DNA of 64,000 nt, from NCBI RefSeq assembly GCF_042660205.1, contig NZ_JBHSTQ010000002.1:124001-188000 (forward strand), given 5' to 3'. The translations under genes were made by a program, and so were the position numbers. Source of the DNA: Sporolactobacillus kofuensis (lineage in GTDB: Bacteria > Bacillota > Bacilli > Bacillales > Sporolactobacillaceae). The notes under the pieces are model-generated. The model was not told where the DNA came from and did not search any database. It saw only the letters and a program-made list of their open reading frames with translations. Shown in pieces: positions 1-8,297 of this stretch (within the stretch, counting starts at the first letter, position 1; each line of letters begins with the position of its first letter).

Positions 1-654
1 TAATACTTGTTTCTTTCCATCATAACCATAGAAAGCAGCTTCGAATGACTCATCATCGACATGAAACTTTCCAGTAATTGACCAATATTCTTCAGGATTA
101 AAGGCTTTGATTTCTTTTTCACGTTCGATGATCATTCGTAATGCAACCGATTGAACGCGACCTGCGCTTAAGCCCTTCTTTACTTTTTTCCAAAGTAAGG
201 GGCTGATATTGTAGCCAACGAGTCGATCAAGGACACGTCTCGCCTGTTGTGCATCAACAAGATCCATGTTAATTTTTCTTGGCGTTTTAAAAGCGTCTTT
301 AATTGCAGGCTTTGTAATTTCATTAAAGACGACCCGGCAAGCTGAATGATCATCGATTTCAAGGCTATGTGCTAAATGCCAGGCAATAGCTTCCCCTTCT
401 CGATCGGGGTCGGCTGCAAGAAAGACTTTCTTTGCTTTTTTTGCCGCACTTTTCAAATCTTTAAGCACCGGGCCCTTACCACGGATTGTAATATAACGCG
501 GTTTGAAGTGATCGTCAACATCAATGCCCATTTGACTTCTAGGTAAATCACGTACGTGGCCCATTGAGGCTTTGACTTCATATTTTGAACCTAGATAACG
601 TTTTATGGTTTTTGCTTTAGCGGGAGATTCCACAATGACTAGATAATCACTCAT
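1..654 (-). CDS. topA: DNA topoisomerase I, N-terminal part (cut by window edge)
   Basis: Type IA topoisomerase that relaxes negatively supercoiled DNA. I read an open frame of 218 codons from the ATG at 654 to the window edge with no stop, so only the Toprim domain and the start of the core are present. The N-terminus has the VESPAKA motif with its metal-binding Glu near residue 9, and the ADPDREGEA Toprim acidic motif lies near residues 82-90. An SQM-type segment and a GLSAGRVQSVAL motif follow, as in this family. The start is preceded by a GGGGGAG ribosome site. It is the last gene of this segment, downstream of dprA as in B. subtilis, and has its own promoter. Confidence 0.95.
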   Translation of the reverse strand, partial: MSDYLVIVESPAKAKTIKRYLGSKYEVKASMGHVRDLPRSQMGIDVDDHFKPRYITIRGKGPVLKDLKSAAKKAKKVFLAADPDREGEAIAWHLAHSLEIDDHSACRVVFNEITKPAIKDAFKTPRKINMDLVDAQQARRVLDRLVGYNISPLLWKKVKKGLSAGRVQSVALRMIIEREKEIKAFNPEEYWSITGKFHVDDESFEAAFYGYDGKKQVL

Positions 655-695
655 GTTGTTTCTCCCCCTTTCTGTGAATATTCAAATCTTCACTA

Positions 696-724
696 ATCTT
701 AATGATTGATGAAAGCTTTGTCAA
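696..724 (-). promoter_or_regulatory. sigma-A type promoter for topA
   Basis: On the minus strand TTGACA (719-724) is followed after 17 bases by TAAGAT (696-701), about 40 bases before the topA ribosome site. The -35 is a perfect match and the spacing is optimal, so topA can be expressed independently of dprA. Confidence 0.75.
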
Positions 725-792
725 ACGTAAACAAATAACTAATCATTTATTAAATGGAACTAACTGCTGTAATTATTAAATTATGAATACTA

Positions 793-1698
793 TTACGCTT
801 TATTAAATAACTCTCCAAATGGCAAAGAAAATTCATCGATAATATCATGCCAATGACAAACCAGTTTTGCTCCTTGCTGAATCAATCGATTTGTACCACT
901 ACTATTGTCTTTCAGTATGGATCCGGGAATAGCAAAGACCTCCCGCCCTTGGTCAAGCGCTTGATCCGCTGTAATTAATGAACCGCTCTTCTCTTTCGCC
1001 TCAATAACAAGCGTTCCGAGACCTAACCCACTTATTATGCGATTTCGTTCAGGAAAACGCCAACGTTCTGGTCTTGCTGATGGTGGATATTCACTAATCA
1101 CCAACTGGTTTTTACACAATTGTGAAAAAAGCGTATGGTGTTGTGCGGGATACGGATGTAGCAATCCTGAGCCTAAGACGGCTATCGTTTTACCATTTTC
1201 TGCGATTCGATGTGCCATTCCGTCAATTCCCATGGCCATCCCACTAATAATAACCCAACCTTGTTCCACGAGCGGTGTCAGCACTTCATGCATCACATGA
1301 TTCGCTTCAATACTCGGATGTCTTGTTCCAACAACACTAAGGGCTTTATATGAGTTTAATAGCGTTAGATCTCCCTTTGCATAGAGTAAGTATGGTGGGT
1401 CACTGATTGTCTTCAATCGCTTTGGATAAGATGGATGGTGAAAAGGTATCGGAACGATATGATGGTGTTCATACTGGTGGGCCAGGTCAATGGGGTTCAT
1501 AGAGTTAAAATCCTTAATAAAAAGCTGTGCATGTTTTGGAGGTACGCCATACTTTGTAAGCCAATCATTTATTGAATAGCTATTCAAATGGCGAAGTGCA
1601 GGGTCTGATTGAATAAGTCGCCAAACGGTACGTCTACCAATACCGCGGCAATGATTAAGCAACATTAATTGACTGGTCAGCTGATCGATAAGAAGCAC
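793..1698 (-). CDS. dprA: DNA processing protein DprA (Smf)
   Basis: DprA binds incoming single-stranded DNA and loads RecA during natural transformation. The 301-residue protein has a short helical N-terminus with HCRGIG (helix-hairpin-helix-like), then a Rossmann-like domain with VVGTRHPS, GSGLLHPYP, FPERNRIISGL and an LVIEAKEKSGSLITA segment, all typical of DprA. Length fits the short Firmicutes form without a C-terminal winged helix. The GTG at 1698 is uncertain: the AAGAAGG site overlaps it, so a start a few codons later is possible. In B. subtilis dprA also precedes topA, but sucC/sucD, which normally lie upstream, are missing here. Confidence 0.93.
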   Translation of the reverse strand: MLLIDQLTSQLMLLNHCRGIGRRTVWRLIQSDPALRHLNSYSINDWLTKYGVPPKHAQLFIKDFNSMNPIDLAHQYEHHHIVPIPFHHPSYPKRLKTISDPPYLLYAKGDLTLLNSYKALSVVGTRHPSIEANHVMHEVLTPLVEQGWVIISGMAMGIDGMAHRIAENGKTIAVLGSGLLHPYPAQHHTLFSQLCKNQLVISEYPPSARPERWRFPERNRIISGLGLGTLVIEAKEKSGSLITADQALDQGREVFAIPGSILKDNSSGTNRLIQQGAKLVCHWHDIIDEFSLPFGELFNKA

Positions 1699-1865
1699 CT
1701 TCTTTTACCGTGGAATTATTTCTTTATAAGGACAGAAATTAACAATTGGAGATTAATGCGAGGTTCATTTTTGAAGTAATGGCGCATAAGCTGTTGCATC
1801 GGTTTGAAGTGAAAAAGGCATGTTTGTTCATCCAAAGCAGGATTACTGAATTCATAATATTCTAA

Positions 1866-2159
1866 CTATTTTTGGTTATGGTTCCGTTGATCAACTTGAT
1901 TATCAATAGTATAAATAAATGCAAAGATTTCCGCAACTGCTTGGTAAAGTTCTTGAGGAATCATCTGATTCAGGTCAAGTTTGCCTAACATTGATACGAG
2001 TGCGGGATCTTCTTGAATGGGAATATTATGTTCTTTAGCCGTATCAATCATTCGCTGAGCGATTTCTCCCTCGCCTTTCGCAGTGACACGAGGTGCTCGG
2101 TCTGCTCCTTGTACATAACTTAAAGCTACAGCCTTTTTCTTATTCTCTCTTTGAGTCAT
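1866..2159 (-). CDS. orphan FlhB cytoplasmic-domain-like protein (YlqH family)
   Basis: A 97-residue protein matching only the C-terminal cytoplasmic part of the flagellar export switch protein FlhB. The AVALSY segment corresponds to the residues just after the NPTH autocleavage site of full FlhB, and the NPTH itself is absent. EHNIPIQEDPAL and IPQELYQAVAEI follow, as in the FlhB CC subdomain. There is no membrane segment. The start ATG overlaps the stop of the upstream FliK-like gene by four bases, so the two are translated together. It corresponds to ylqH next to ylqG in B. subtilis. Its role is not established; the partner suggests a link to substrate switching or an unrelated reuse of the fold. 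Confidence 0.8.
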   Translation of the reverse strand: MTQRENKKKAVALSYVQGADRAPRVTAKGEGEIAQRMIDTAKEHNIPIQEDPALVSMLGKLDLNQMIPQELYQAVAEIFAFIYTIDNQVDQRNHNQK

Positions 2160-3685
2160 ACTTTCACGTCCAGGCGATAATTTGATTCTGTGAGCGGTTG
2201 TGTTGCTTTCTTAATAAGATTCGGATCAATTTTTTCCGACTGAGTCAAAGAGACAAGCTGATACCCTATTTCTTTCAAGCGTTCACTTAAGTGCATTTCC
2301 CCTGCCTTCAACCAGTGACTGAGATCCATCTGATCATTCTGAATGGTTAAGGCAACTGAACGATTCTGTACACGTACACTGATTAGCGTCTCTTTGAGGT
2401 GATTCAGATCCAGCCACAATAATAATGTGCAAGAATTCGGATCGAGCGTGCCTTTCCGATCTCTCTTCCCCTCCCAATAAATAGAAACATTTGATACCTT
2501 TTGCTGAAAAGGTAATGGAAGTTGCATTGAAAACTGAGCAACAAAAGGATCTGCAGACACCATTTGAAGTTGTTCGCCAGTTATTTTCTGTACCATATCA
2601 TGGGCTGCCTTTTTTATGGCAGACGGAGATTGTGGATCTTGAGCAACCGCAAGGAGTTGTTCTTTAATCGAACTTGACAGTTGATCAGACATTACGCCAT
2701 TGTTGAACCATTTCGTTAGTTGATGTTCATAGTCAAACCCTATTTTTTTTAACGCTTGAAAAAGAGTATCCGGCTCACTGGGTATTTTGAGTAACTTACT
2801 GACCTCCGGATCATGCTGAACTGCAAAGTCTCGAAAGGATTCACTGAATGATTGGACTGAACCACCCAAGTTCAAGTCTTTCATTAGTGCTGAAGTTTCT
2901 TTGTTCGTAAAAGAGCCGGACATATAGCGATCAAGCGTACTCTGAATCGTTCGTGTAAGCTGACTTTCTGGCATTTGTTCTTTAATGAAGGTAGACAATA
3001 AAGAACGGCCTCTTTCACGTCCAATTTGGTTAAAAAGTTCAAGGAGTCTGTCTGAACCATTTGAATTGGAGAATGTGTGTAATGATGTCTTTAATTGGTC
3101 CATTGCAGATGTATGCACTGGAGCTTGGTCCAATTGCTGTAGCATACCTTCCAGCTTTGTACTCAGTGACTCCATCCGTGCAGAGTCCTTTGCTATTTGA
3201 AAAAAAGTATTCGTTAAAGGAAGTTCTCGATTCAGCAACCAGCGAATCGTTTGCATGTCCTTTGAAAATTCTGAACCTGCTTTCATCAATGCACGAGCAC
3301 CAAGAATGGTGTCACGAGATAAAGGATCCCCGTGATTGAGAAAGGATTGAATGATTTTTCGAGTTACTGAGTCATTATTATCGAGATTCAATGCAGTAAG
3401 AACATCATCAACCATGGTTTTACCGGTGAGGTCAGTTGTTTGTTTTCTATCAACAACCTTTGCGAGTAACGGGTTACTGCCCTGTTGTATCTGGAACAAG
3501 TAATCCTGTCCAACTTTTAAAGGCGGTTCCACAGAAGCTACTTTAGCTACAACTTGTTTCGCTCCAAGTTGAACCAGAGCAGTCCTGTCCGGCAAGAGAT
3601 CAAGCACTTTCCCACGTAATATTTGCTCAGGAGCATATGTACTAATCATTTGACTTTGGCTGATGGCATAGGGTTGAAAGTTCAC
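2156..3685 (-). CDS. FliK-like hook-length-control domain protein (YlqG family)
   Basis: A 509-residue protein, mostly of low similarity to anything I recognise. The N-terminal 80 residues look like a small beta domain (RTALVQLGAKQVVAKV). The middle is helical. Residues about 390-480 (LLWLDLNHLKETLISVRV, then LSERLKEIGYQ) resemble the C-terminal Flg_hook domain of FliK. The GTG start at 3685 has a GAAGG site seven bases upstream. It overlaps the FlhB-like gene, and the position between rnhB and dprA matches ylqG of B. subtilis. The fold assignment rests on pattern recognition, and the function is unknown. Confidence 0.7.
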   Translation of the reverse strand: MNFQPYAISQSQMISTYAPEQILRGKVLDLLPDRTALVQLGAKQVVAKVASVEPPLKVGQDYLFQIQQGSNPLLAKVVDRKQTTDLTGKTMVDDVLTALNLDNNDSVTRKIIQSFLNHGDPLSRDTILGARALMKAGSEFSKDMQTIRWLLNRELPLTNTFFQIAKDSARMESLSTKLEGMLQQLDQAPVHTSAMDQLKTSLHTFSNSNGSDRLLELFNQIGRERGRSLLSTFIKEQMPESQLTRTIQSTLDRYMSGSFTNKETSALMKDLNLGGSVQSFSESFRDFAVQHDPEVSKLLKIPSEPDTLFQALKKIGFDYEHQLTKWFNNGVMSDQLSSSIKEQLLAVAQDPQSPSAIKKAAHDMVQKITGEQLQMVSADPFVAQFSMQLPLPFQQKVSNVSIYWEGKRDRKGTLDPNSCTLLLWLDLNHLKETLISVRVQNRSVALTIQNDQMDLSHWLKAGEMHLSERLKEIGYQLVSLTQSEKIDPNLIKKATQPLTESNYRLDVKV

Positions 3686-3708
3686 AGGATCACCTTCTCA
3701 TCCATGGT

Positions 3709-4470
3709 TCACGATTTTAATGGTGCAAAGGTAAGTCGATGCTCAGGACAGGTACCAAGCTGTTCAATCGCTTCCAAATGTGCTTTGGTTCCATACCCTT
3801 TATGCACAGCAAAGCCGTAACCTGGATATTTTTGGTCAAGAGCGCACATGAGACGATCACGTGTTACTTTTGCCAGAATGGATGCTGCAGCAATAGAATT
3901 ACTACGCGCATCTCCCTTAATTAAGGATTTCTGCGGAATTTTGAGCGGTAACTCCATCGCATCAATCAGTAAATGATCCGGTTTAATTTCCATCTGATCA
4001 ACAGCTTTGACCATCGCTTTCTTCGCTGCCTGATAAATGTTGATTTGGTCAATTTCTGCAGCAGAAACAATACCGACACCAAATGATAATGCTGACTCAC
4101 AAATCCGATTATAGAGGTACTCTCTTTTACCAGCAGACAACTGTTTCGAATCGTTCAATCCGGGGATCATAGCATCTGGTTGTAAGATGACACTTGCAGC
4201 AACAACCGGGCCTGCCAGTGGCCCTCGCCCGGCTTCATCAATACCTGCAATTTTTCTTGCGCCCTCCATCTTCAACTCATTCTCAAAGTCATTCATCTGA
4301 TGGTACTTTTCTACAAGTTTCTTTAAATGTGAGCGGCGTGCTTCCCATTTCTGCAGTGCTTTTCGAACACCGATGCGTGAATCATTTATTAATTGTTGAT
4401 GTTCTTCCTCAGTGAGTTCGGTTGTGGTGATGAGTTTCTCCTGGATTTGTGCGATTGTCAGTTCTTGCAT
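3709..4470 (-). CDS. rnhB: ribonuclease HII
   Basis: Cuts the RNA strand of RNA-DNA hybrids and removes single ribonucleotides from DNA. The catalytic GIDEAGRGPLAGP block supplies the first Asp-Glu pair. LLIDAMELPL, KGDARSNSIAAASILAKVTRD and GYGTKAHLEA complete the active site signature. About 75 residues of helical N-terminal extension precede the core, as in Bacillus RNase HII. I place the start at the ATG at 4470 (253 residues) because it has a GGGGAAGG site; the frame is open for 25 more codons upstream, but those residues are not family-like. It follows rbgA after 65 bases. Confidence 0.95.
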   Translation of the reverse strand: MQELTIAQIQEKLITTTELTEEEHQQLINDSRIGVRKALQKWEARRSHLKKLVEKYHQMNDFENELKMEGARKIAGIDEAGRGPLAGPVVAASVILQPDAMIPGLNDSKQLSAGKREYLYNRICESALSFGVGIVSAAEIDQINIYQAAKKAMVKAVDQMEIKPDHLLIDAMELPLKIPQKSLIKGDARSNSIAAASILAKVTRDRLMCALDQKYPGYGFAVHKGYGTKAHLEAIEQLGTCPEHRLTFAPLKS

Positions 4471-4535
4471 GCTACCTTCCCCTGTACATTCTATATCGGT
4501 GTAATAAAAACAAATTTTAGCCTTTATCTGGTCAA

Positions 4536-5405
4536 TTATGGCCATTCAAGAGTCAGCGGCCCTAGTTTTTGGCTGCGATAGTCACGAATAATAATCTCCG
4601 AAACACGATCATAGTCAATGTAACCACCGCTCATCAGACAACCTCTCTTCTTGCCAATTTCATCAAACAGTTGAACAAGTTTATCCTGATCCTCGCCAGT
4701 CCCCGTTAACTCAGGAAGTGAATCCAGATTATAACGATCTGCTAAGGATTGCCGGTAATGATGCAATGTGGTTTTTAATAAGAAAAAAGCAATTTCTTGG
4801 AAATCCAGCAGTTCTTCTTTTATTGCGCCTGTAGCTGCAAGACAGAGACCCACTTGTGGATCATCGAATTTGGGCCACAAAATCCCAGGTGTGTCCAGAA
4901 GCTCCATAGTAGATCCAACTTTGATCCATTGTTGTGCTTTCGTCACGCCCGGACGATCCCCTATTTTGGCAATCTTCTTTCCAGCCAATCGATTTATTAA
5001 GGTTGACTTGCCTACGTTAGGTATTCCAAGGATCAACGCACGATCCGCATGAGGACGAAAACCTCTGTCCTCAAGTTTTTTTCGTCTGGCAGCAGTCAGC
5101 TTATGAACCGCATCAGGTAATGTTGAGACCCCTTGGCCAGTCTGGCTATTTACTAAATGAACAGTCACACCCTCAGTTTCGAAAAAGTGTTTCCATTGCT
5201 GTGTTGCCTGTCGATCAGCCATATCAATCTTATTCATAATGAGAAGTCTTGGTTTTCCTGAAGCAATTTCTTCAACAAGTGGATTCCTTGACGCTAAAGG
5301 AATACGGCTATCAACAAGTTCAATCACGACATCTATTTGTTTAATTTTTTCGACCATCTGGCGTTTTGCTTTAGCCATATGTCCAGGATACCATTGTATT
5401 GTCAC
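4536..5405 (-). CDS. rbgA: ribosome biogenesis GTPase RbgA (YlqF)
   Basis: Circularly permuted GTPase needed for late assembly of the 50S subunit. The motif order is permuted: NKID (G4) comes first, then GIPNVGKSTLINRL (G1), the RPGVT region (G2) and DTPG (G3). The RNA-binding C-terminus contains EIGKKRGCLMSGG and IIIRDYRSQKLG. I choose the GTG at 5405 (protein begins MTIQWYPGHM, as in B. subtilis) over the ATG two codons upstream, because AGGGG lies nine bases before the GTG but only three before the ATG. It sits between rplS and rnhB as usual. Confidence 0.95.
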   Translation of the reverse strand: MTIQWYPGHMAKAKRQMVEKIKQIDVVIELVDSRIPLASRNPLVEEIASGKPRLLIMNKIDMADRQATQQWKHFFETEGVTVHLVNSQTGQGVSTLPDAVHKLTAARRKKLEDRGFRPHADRALILGIPNVGKSTLINRLAGKKIAKIGDRPGVTKAQQWIKVGSTMELLDTPGILWPKFDDPQVGLCLAATGAIKEELLDFQEIAFFLLKTTLHHYRQSLADRYNLDSLPELTGTGEDQDKLVQLFDEIGKKRGCLMSGGYIDYDRVSEIIIRDYRSQKLGPLTLEWP

Positions 5406-5454
5406 GGTCATTGTCCCCTTTCATTTTGTTTACTCAAGCAGGTATGCAATGTAA

Positions 5455-5645
5455 GGATGAGAAAAACTGGGTAATAACTGCCCAGTCCTTATTTTGCATT
5501 AATTCTGCTTCGATCACTCGCTTGCAGCAAACGATCCGTGAGCCCCCTCATACATCAATGTATTCTGCGGGGCTAATAAACACTTGGCGTGTGATCATCG
5601 GGAACGATCCCGCGGGCATCTTGCATCTTTACTGTATTTTTACGT
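5455..5645 (-). repeat. dispersed repeat family, copy 1
   Basis: On the plus strand this region shows the family cores CGATCCGTGAGCC and CTGCGGGGCT, and the distal CCCGCGGGCATCTTGCATC. In the direction of transcription it begins right behind the rplS terminator and ends with a terminator-like hairpin (ACTGGG and CCCAGT arms, 5467-5491, followed by TTTTTC). The gap between rplS and rbgA holds nothing else that I can identify. Confidence 0.8.
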
Positions 5646-5646
5646 T

Positions 5647-5688
5647 AAAAAAACAGAAGGGACTTGGTGTCCCAAGCCCCTCCTTTTT
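5647..5688 (-). terminator. rho-independent terminator of rplS
   Basis: On the minus strand GGGCTTGG and CCAAGTCCC pair around a short loop and are followed by TTCTGTTTTTTT. It lies about 35 bases after the rplS stop. Confidence 0.85.
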
Positions 5689-5720
5689 CAATACTGCACT
5701 CATTCAATTTCAAATCATGC

Positions 5721-6062
5721 TTATCTGCTCTTAATACGTGCTTTCTTACCACGCAGACTACGCAGATAATACAGTTTCGCACGACGCACTTTACCAAAGC
5801 GTACCACTTCGATCTTATCGATCTTCGGGGAGTTTACCGGAAAGGCGCGTTCAACACCGACACCATAAGAAATCTTTCGTACTGTAAAGGTTGCGCTGAT
5901 ACCGCCGCCATGACGTTTGATTACGACGCCTTCAAAAACTTGAATACGTTCATGACTACCTTCAGTAATCTTCACGTGCACTTTAAGTGTATCACCCGGT
6001 CTGAAATCCGGAATATCTGTACGCAACTGTTCTTTAGTAATTTCATCAATAACATTTGACAT
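5721..6062 (-). CDS. rplS: 50S ribosomal protein L19
   Basis: Large-subunit protein at the 30S-50S interface. The 113-residue product has the family blocks FRPGDTLKVHVKI, RIQVFEGVVIKRHGGG and RRAKLYYLRSLRGKKARI. The ATG at 6062 has a perfect AGGAGG nine bases upstream; the reading frame is open further upstream, but that stretch is the untranslated leader. The gene has its own promoter and terminator, so it is a single-gene unit although trmD lies directly upstream. Confidence 0.97.
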   Translation of the reverse strand: MSNVIDEITKEQLRTDIPDFRPGDTLKVHVKITEGSHERIQVFEGVVIKRHGGGISATFTVRKISYGVGVERAFPVNSPKIDKIEVVRFGKVRRAKLYYLRSLRGKKARIKSR

Positions 6063-6150
6063 ATAAAATGGCCTCCTTCCGTACAAATGCTCGTACCTTC
6101 TCTTAGAACGCAGCGGAACATCGTATTCACTGGCATTTGCCACAAGATTC

Positions 6151-6180
6151 ATCATACCATATCTGAATCATGGCATGCAA
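6151..6180 (-). promoter_or_regulatory. promoter and leader of rplS
   Basis: TTGCAT (6175-6180) and TATGAT (6151-6156) are spaced by 18 bases on the minus strand. The leader down to the ATG is about 80 bases and can form small hairpins (GGCAAATGCC; GTAC arms around GAGCATTT). Firmicutes rplS genes often carry an autoregulatory L19 leader. This stretch could be one, but I cannot confirm the fold. Confidence 0.6.
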
Positions 6181-6206
6181 GTCATTTAAACGGCAGAGTC
6201 TAGGAT

Positions 6207-6950
6207 TTATTCTTTACCCGACTCTCGCTTAAATTGACGCAACCATTTTAATTCTTGCTCGGTCATCTTTCGATCGTTCAATAGATCTGGCCGACGTTCA
6301 TAAGTTCTTCTCAGCGATTCTTTCCAGCGCCATTCAGCAATTTTTTCATGATTTCCGGAGAGTAATAGATCTGGAACTTTCATTCCTCGAAAATCTGCTG
6401 GTCGTGTATAATGCGGATGTTCCAATAATCCATCTGAGAATGAATCAGTGACAGCAGAAGTATCATTACCCAGAACACCTGGGAGCAATCGGACAATGCT
6501 GTCAATCATAGCCATAGCCGCCAATTCCCCACCGGTCATGACAAAATCACCGATCGAATATTCATCTGTCACCAAATGTTCAGGAATTCGCTCATCAAAC
6601 CCCTCATAATGGCCACAGATAAAGATGAGTCTCTTCTCGTTTGAGAGCATTTCAGCATCTTCTTGTTTGAATGGCTTTCCTTGTGGTGAAGTTAGAATAA
6701 TTCTTGGAGCGGTATCATCATCCGCTCTAAGCGCATCTACCGCGTCAAACAATGGTTGCGGCATCAAGACCATACCTGCACCACCACCGAAAGGATAATC
6801 ATCAACTTTATTGTGTTTATTTGTTGTAAAATCTCTGAAGTTCGTCACTGAATAGGATACTGCGTCTTTTTCAGCTGCCTTCCCAAGAATCGAAGTATTC
6901 AATACGCCATCAAACATTTCAGGAAAAAGAGAAAGAATGTCAATCTTCAT
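6207..6950 (-). CDS. trmD: tRNA (guanine-N1)-methyltransferase TrmD
   Basis: SPOUT methyltransferase that makes m1G37 next to the anticodon and prevents frameshifting. It has MKIDILSLFPEMF at the N-terminus, the knot-forming segments ILTSPQGKPF, FICGHYEGFDERI and EYSIGDFVMTGGELAAM, and a C-terminal domain with LLEHPHYTRPADF. The start is one of two adjacent ATGs at 6953 and 6950. I use 6950 by homology. It overlaps the end of rimM, so the two are translationally coupled. Confidence 0.96.
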   Translation of the reverse strand: MKIDILSLFPEMFDGVLNTSILGKAAEKDAVSYSVTNFRDFTTNKHNKVDDYPFGGGAGMVLMPQPLFDAVDALRADDDTAPRIILTSPQGKPFKQEDAEMLSNEKRLIFICGHYEGFDERIPEHLVTDEYSIGDFVMTGGELAAMAMIDSIVRLLPGVLGNDTSAVTDSFSDGLLEHPHYTRPADFRGMKVPDLLLSGNHEKIAEWRWKESLRRTYERRPDLLNDRKMTEQELKWLRQFKRESGKE

Positions 6951-7464
6951 CATCAACCAACCCCGGAATCAGATGTACGGTTACTTTTTTGTTTTTCACA
7001 TCAACATTTTTTACCACATCTTTAATATAAGGAATTAACAACTCTTTCTTACCCGTATCAATCACCCAGACGTCGTTGGCGCCAGGAGACAGAATTTCTT
7101 TTACTGTTCCTAGCACAGCTCCGGTGTCTGTAACTACATTGGAACCGATCACTTCATAATAGTAGAAGTCGCCTTCTTCTAATTCAGATAACTGTCCCTG
7201 CTCAACAAAGAGTGACATACCTTTATAGTTCTCTACATCGTTGATGGACGGATGATCTTCAAAAGTCAGGCAATCGAATTGTTTGTGACGACGATAACTC
7301 CTCACTGTTAGAGTTTGATCATTTCCTTTCTCGCGGAGATGTAGTATTGAGCCTTTAGCATAGCGTTCCTCTGGAAAATCCGTTGCACTAATGACACGTA
7401 CCTCTCCTTTGATGCCTTGAGTGTTAACTATTTTTCCAACATATAACCATTGCTGCTCAGTCAT
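6940..7464 (-). CDS. rimM: 16S rRNA processing protein RimM
   Basis: Assembly factor for the 30S head domain that binds ribosomal protein S19. The 174-residue protein has the N-terminal RimM beta-barrel (LYVGKIVNTQGIKGEVRV) and a C-terminal PRC-barrel (FYYYEVIGSNVVTDTGAVLG, then DVWVIDTGKKELLIPYI). The ATG at 7464 has AGGAGG with good spacing. The usual upstream neighbour ylqD is absent; a repeat copy and the khpA terminator occupy that space, so rimM-trmD must be started separately. Confidence 0.95.
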   Translation of the reverse strand: MTEQQWLYVGKIVNTQGIKGEVRVISATDFPEERYAKGSILHLREKGNDQTLTVRSYRRHKQFDCLTFEDHPSINDVENYKGMSLFVEQGQLSELEEGDFYYYEVIGSNVVTDTGAVLGTVKEILSPGANDVWVIDTGKKELLIPYIKDVVKNVDVKNKKVTVHLIPGLVDDED

Positions 7465-7539
7465 CAGTCTTCCTCCTTGTCTACGGAACATTTATATGGC
7501 CTGATCTTGCCAGTAAACTCTATTATGTACGTTAACTTC

Positions 7540-7690
7540 ATTTGTGCTTCGCTCGCTCGTTTGCTTGCCGCGGGCGATCCGTGAGCCACCTCGATCAACC
7601 CATTGTCTGCGGGTCTCACTCGCGGAACGCTCCGCAGGCGTCTCGCATTCGCTGCATTTTCACGAAATAGTCTTACCTTTTTTATCTGTT
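7540..7690 (-). repeat. dispersed repeat family, copy 2
   Basis: The plus strand carries TTGCCGCGGGCGATCC, GTGAGCCACCTCG, TCTGCGGGTCTCAC and CTCCGCAGGCGTCTCGC. The CTGCGG and CCGCAG arms can pair. In transcription sense it starts immediately after the khpA terminator. It fills the gap between khpA and rimM. Confidence 0.85.
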
Positions 7691-7691
7691 G

Positions 7692-7725
7692 AAAAAGAGA
7701 AGGGCAAACGCTCCCCTTCTCTTTT
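7692..7725 (-). terminator. rho-independent terminator of the ylxM-ffh-rpsP-khpA unit
   Basis: AAAAGAGAAGGG and CCCTTCTCTTTT form a long stem ending in a T run on the minus strand, six bases after the khpA stop. Confidence 0.85.
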
Positions 7726-7730
7726 CATTA

Positions 7731-7961
7731 TTATTCACGGATTAAAAAACGTGCGTCAATTCCTCGAGCACTGCCTATGGCTGAAACAACAGTCCTAACG
7801 GATTCAGCAACTTGACCATGTCTGCCGATGAGTTTGCCCATATCCTGTTTTGCAACTGTAAGGAGATAGGTTTCGCACCCTTGTTCTACTTGTTTCTCAA
7901 TCCGAACATGTTCATGATCATCGATGAGCGGGAATACAATGGCTTTAATCAACTCTTCCAT
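7731..7961 (-). CDS. khpA: RNA-binding KH-domain protein KhpA (YlqC)
   Basis: A 76-residue single KH-domain protein. The GxxG loop is seen in MGKLIGRHGQVAESVR. In related bacteria KhpA pairs with KhpB and affects cell elongation and division through RNA binding. It lies 20 bases after rpsP, as in most Firmicutes, and shares its transcript, which ends at the terminator right behind it. The start ATG has a GGGGGA site. Confidence 0.93.
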   Translation of the reverse strand: MEELIKAIVFPLIDDHEHVRIEKQVEQGCETYLLTVAKQDMGKLIGRHGQVAESVRTVVSAIGSARGIDARFLIRE

Positions 7962-7981
7962 TTATCTTCCCCCACTCATAC

Positions 7982-8254
7982 TTATTTTTGAATCTTGGAA
8001 AGATGGAATTTTTCCATAATCCCTTGTTTTGAGAACAGGTTACGGACCGTATCCGATGGTTGTGCACCTTTTTGAAGCCAATCAAGTGCTTTTTCTTCGT
8101 CAACTGTGAATGTTTTTGGTGTAACTACCGGATTGTATGTGCCAATTTCTTCAATGAAACGGCCATCACGAGGTGCGCGTGAATCTGCTACAACTACTCT
8201 GTAAAATGGACGTTTTTTTGCTCCCATGCGTTTTAGACGAATTTTTACTGACAT
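7982..8254 (-). CDS. rpsP: 30S ribosomal protein S16
   Basis: Small-subunit assembly protein of 90 residues with MSVKIRLKRMGAKKRPFYRV and ADSRAPRDGRFIEEIGTYNP, both diagnostic of S16. The ATG at 8254 follows TAGGAG at nine bases. It sits between ffh and khpA, the standard order, so SRP and ribosome protein production are linked. Confidence 0.97.
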   Translation of the reverse strand: MSVKIRLKRMGAKKRPFYRVVVADSRAPRDGRFIEEIGTYNPVVTPKTFTVDEEKALDWLQKGAQPSDTVRNLFSKQGIMEKFHLSKIQK

Positions 8255-8297
8255 ACTAAACAACTCCTAATGGTTATAGTTTGTGTATTTTGTTCCA

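Noticed and set aside
5399..5734. 111-codon plus-strand frame between rbgA and rplS
   Set aside because: It spans a repeat copy and the rplS terminator and overlaps both flanking genes in antisense.
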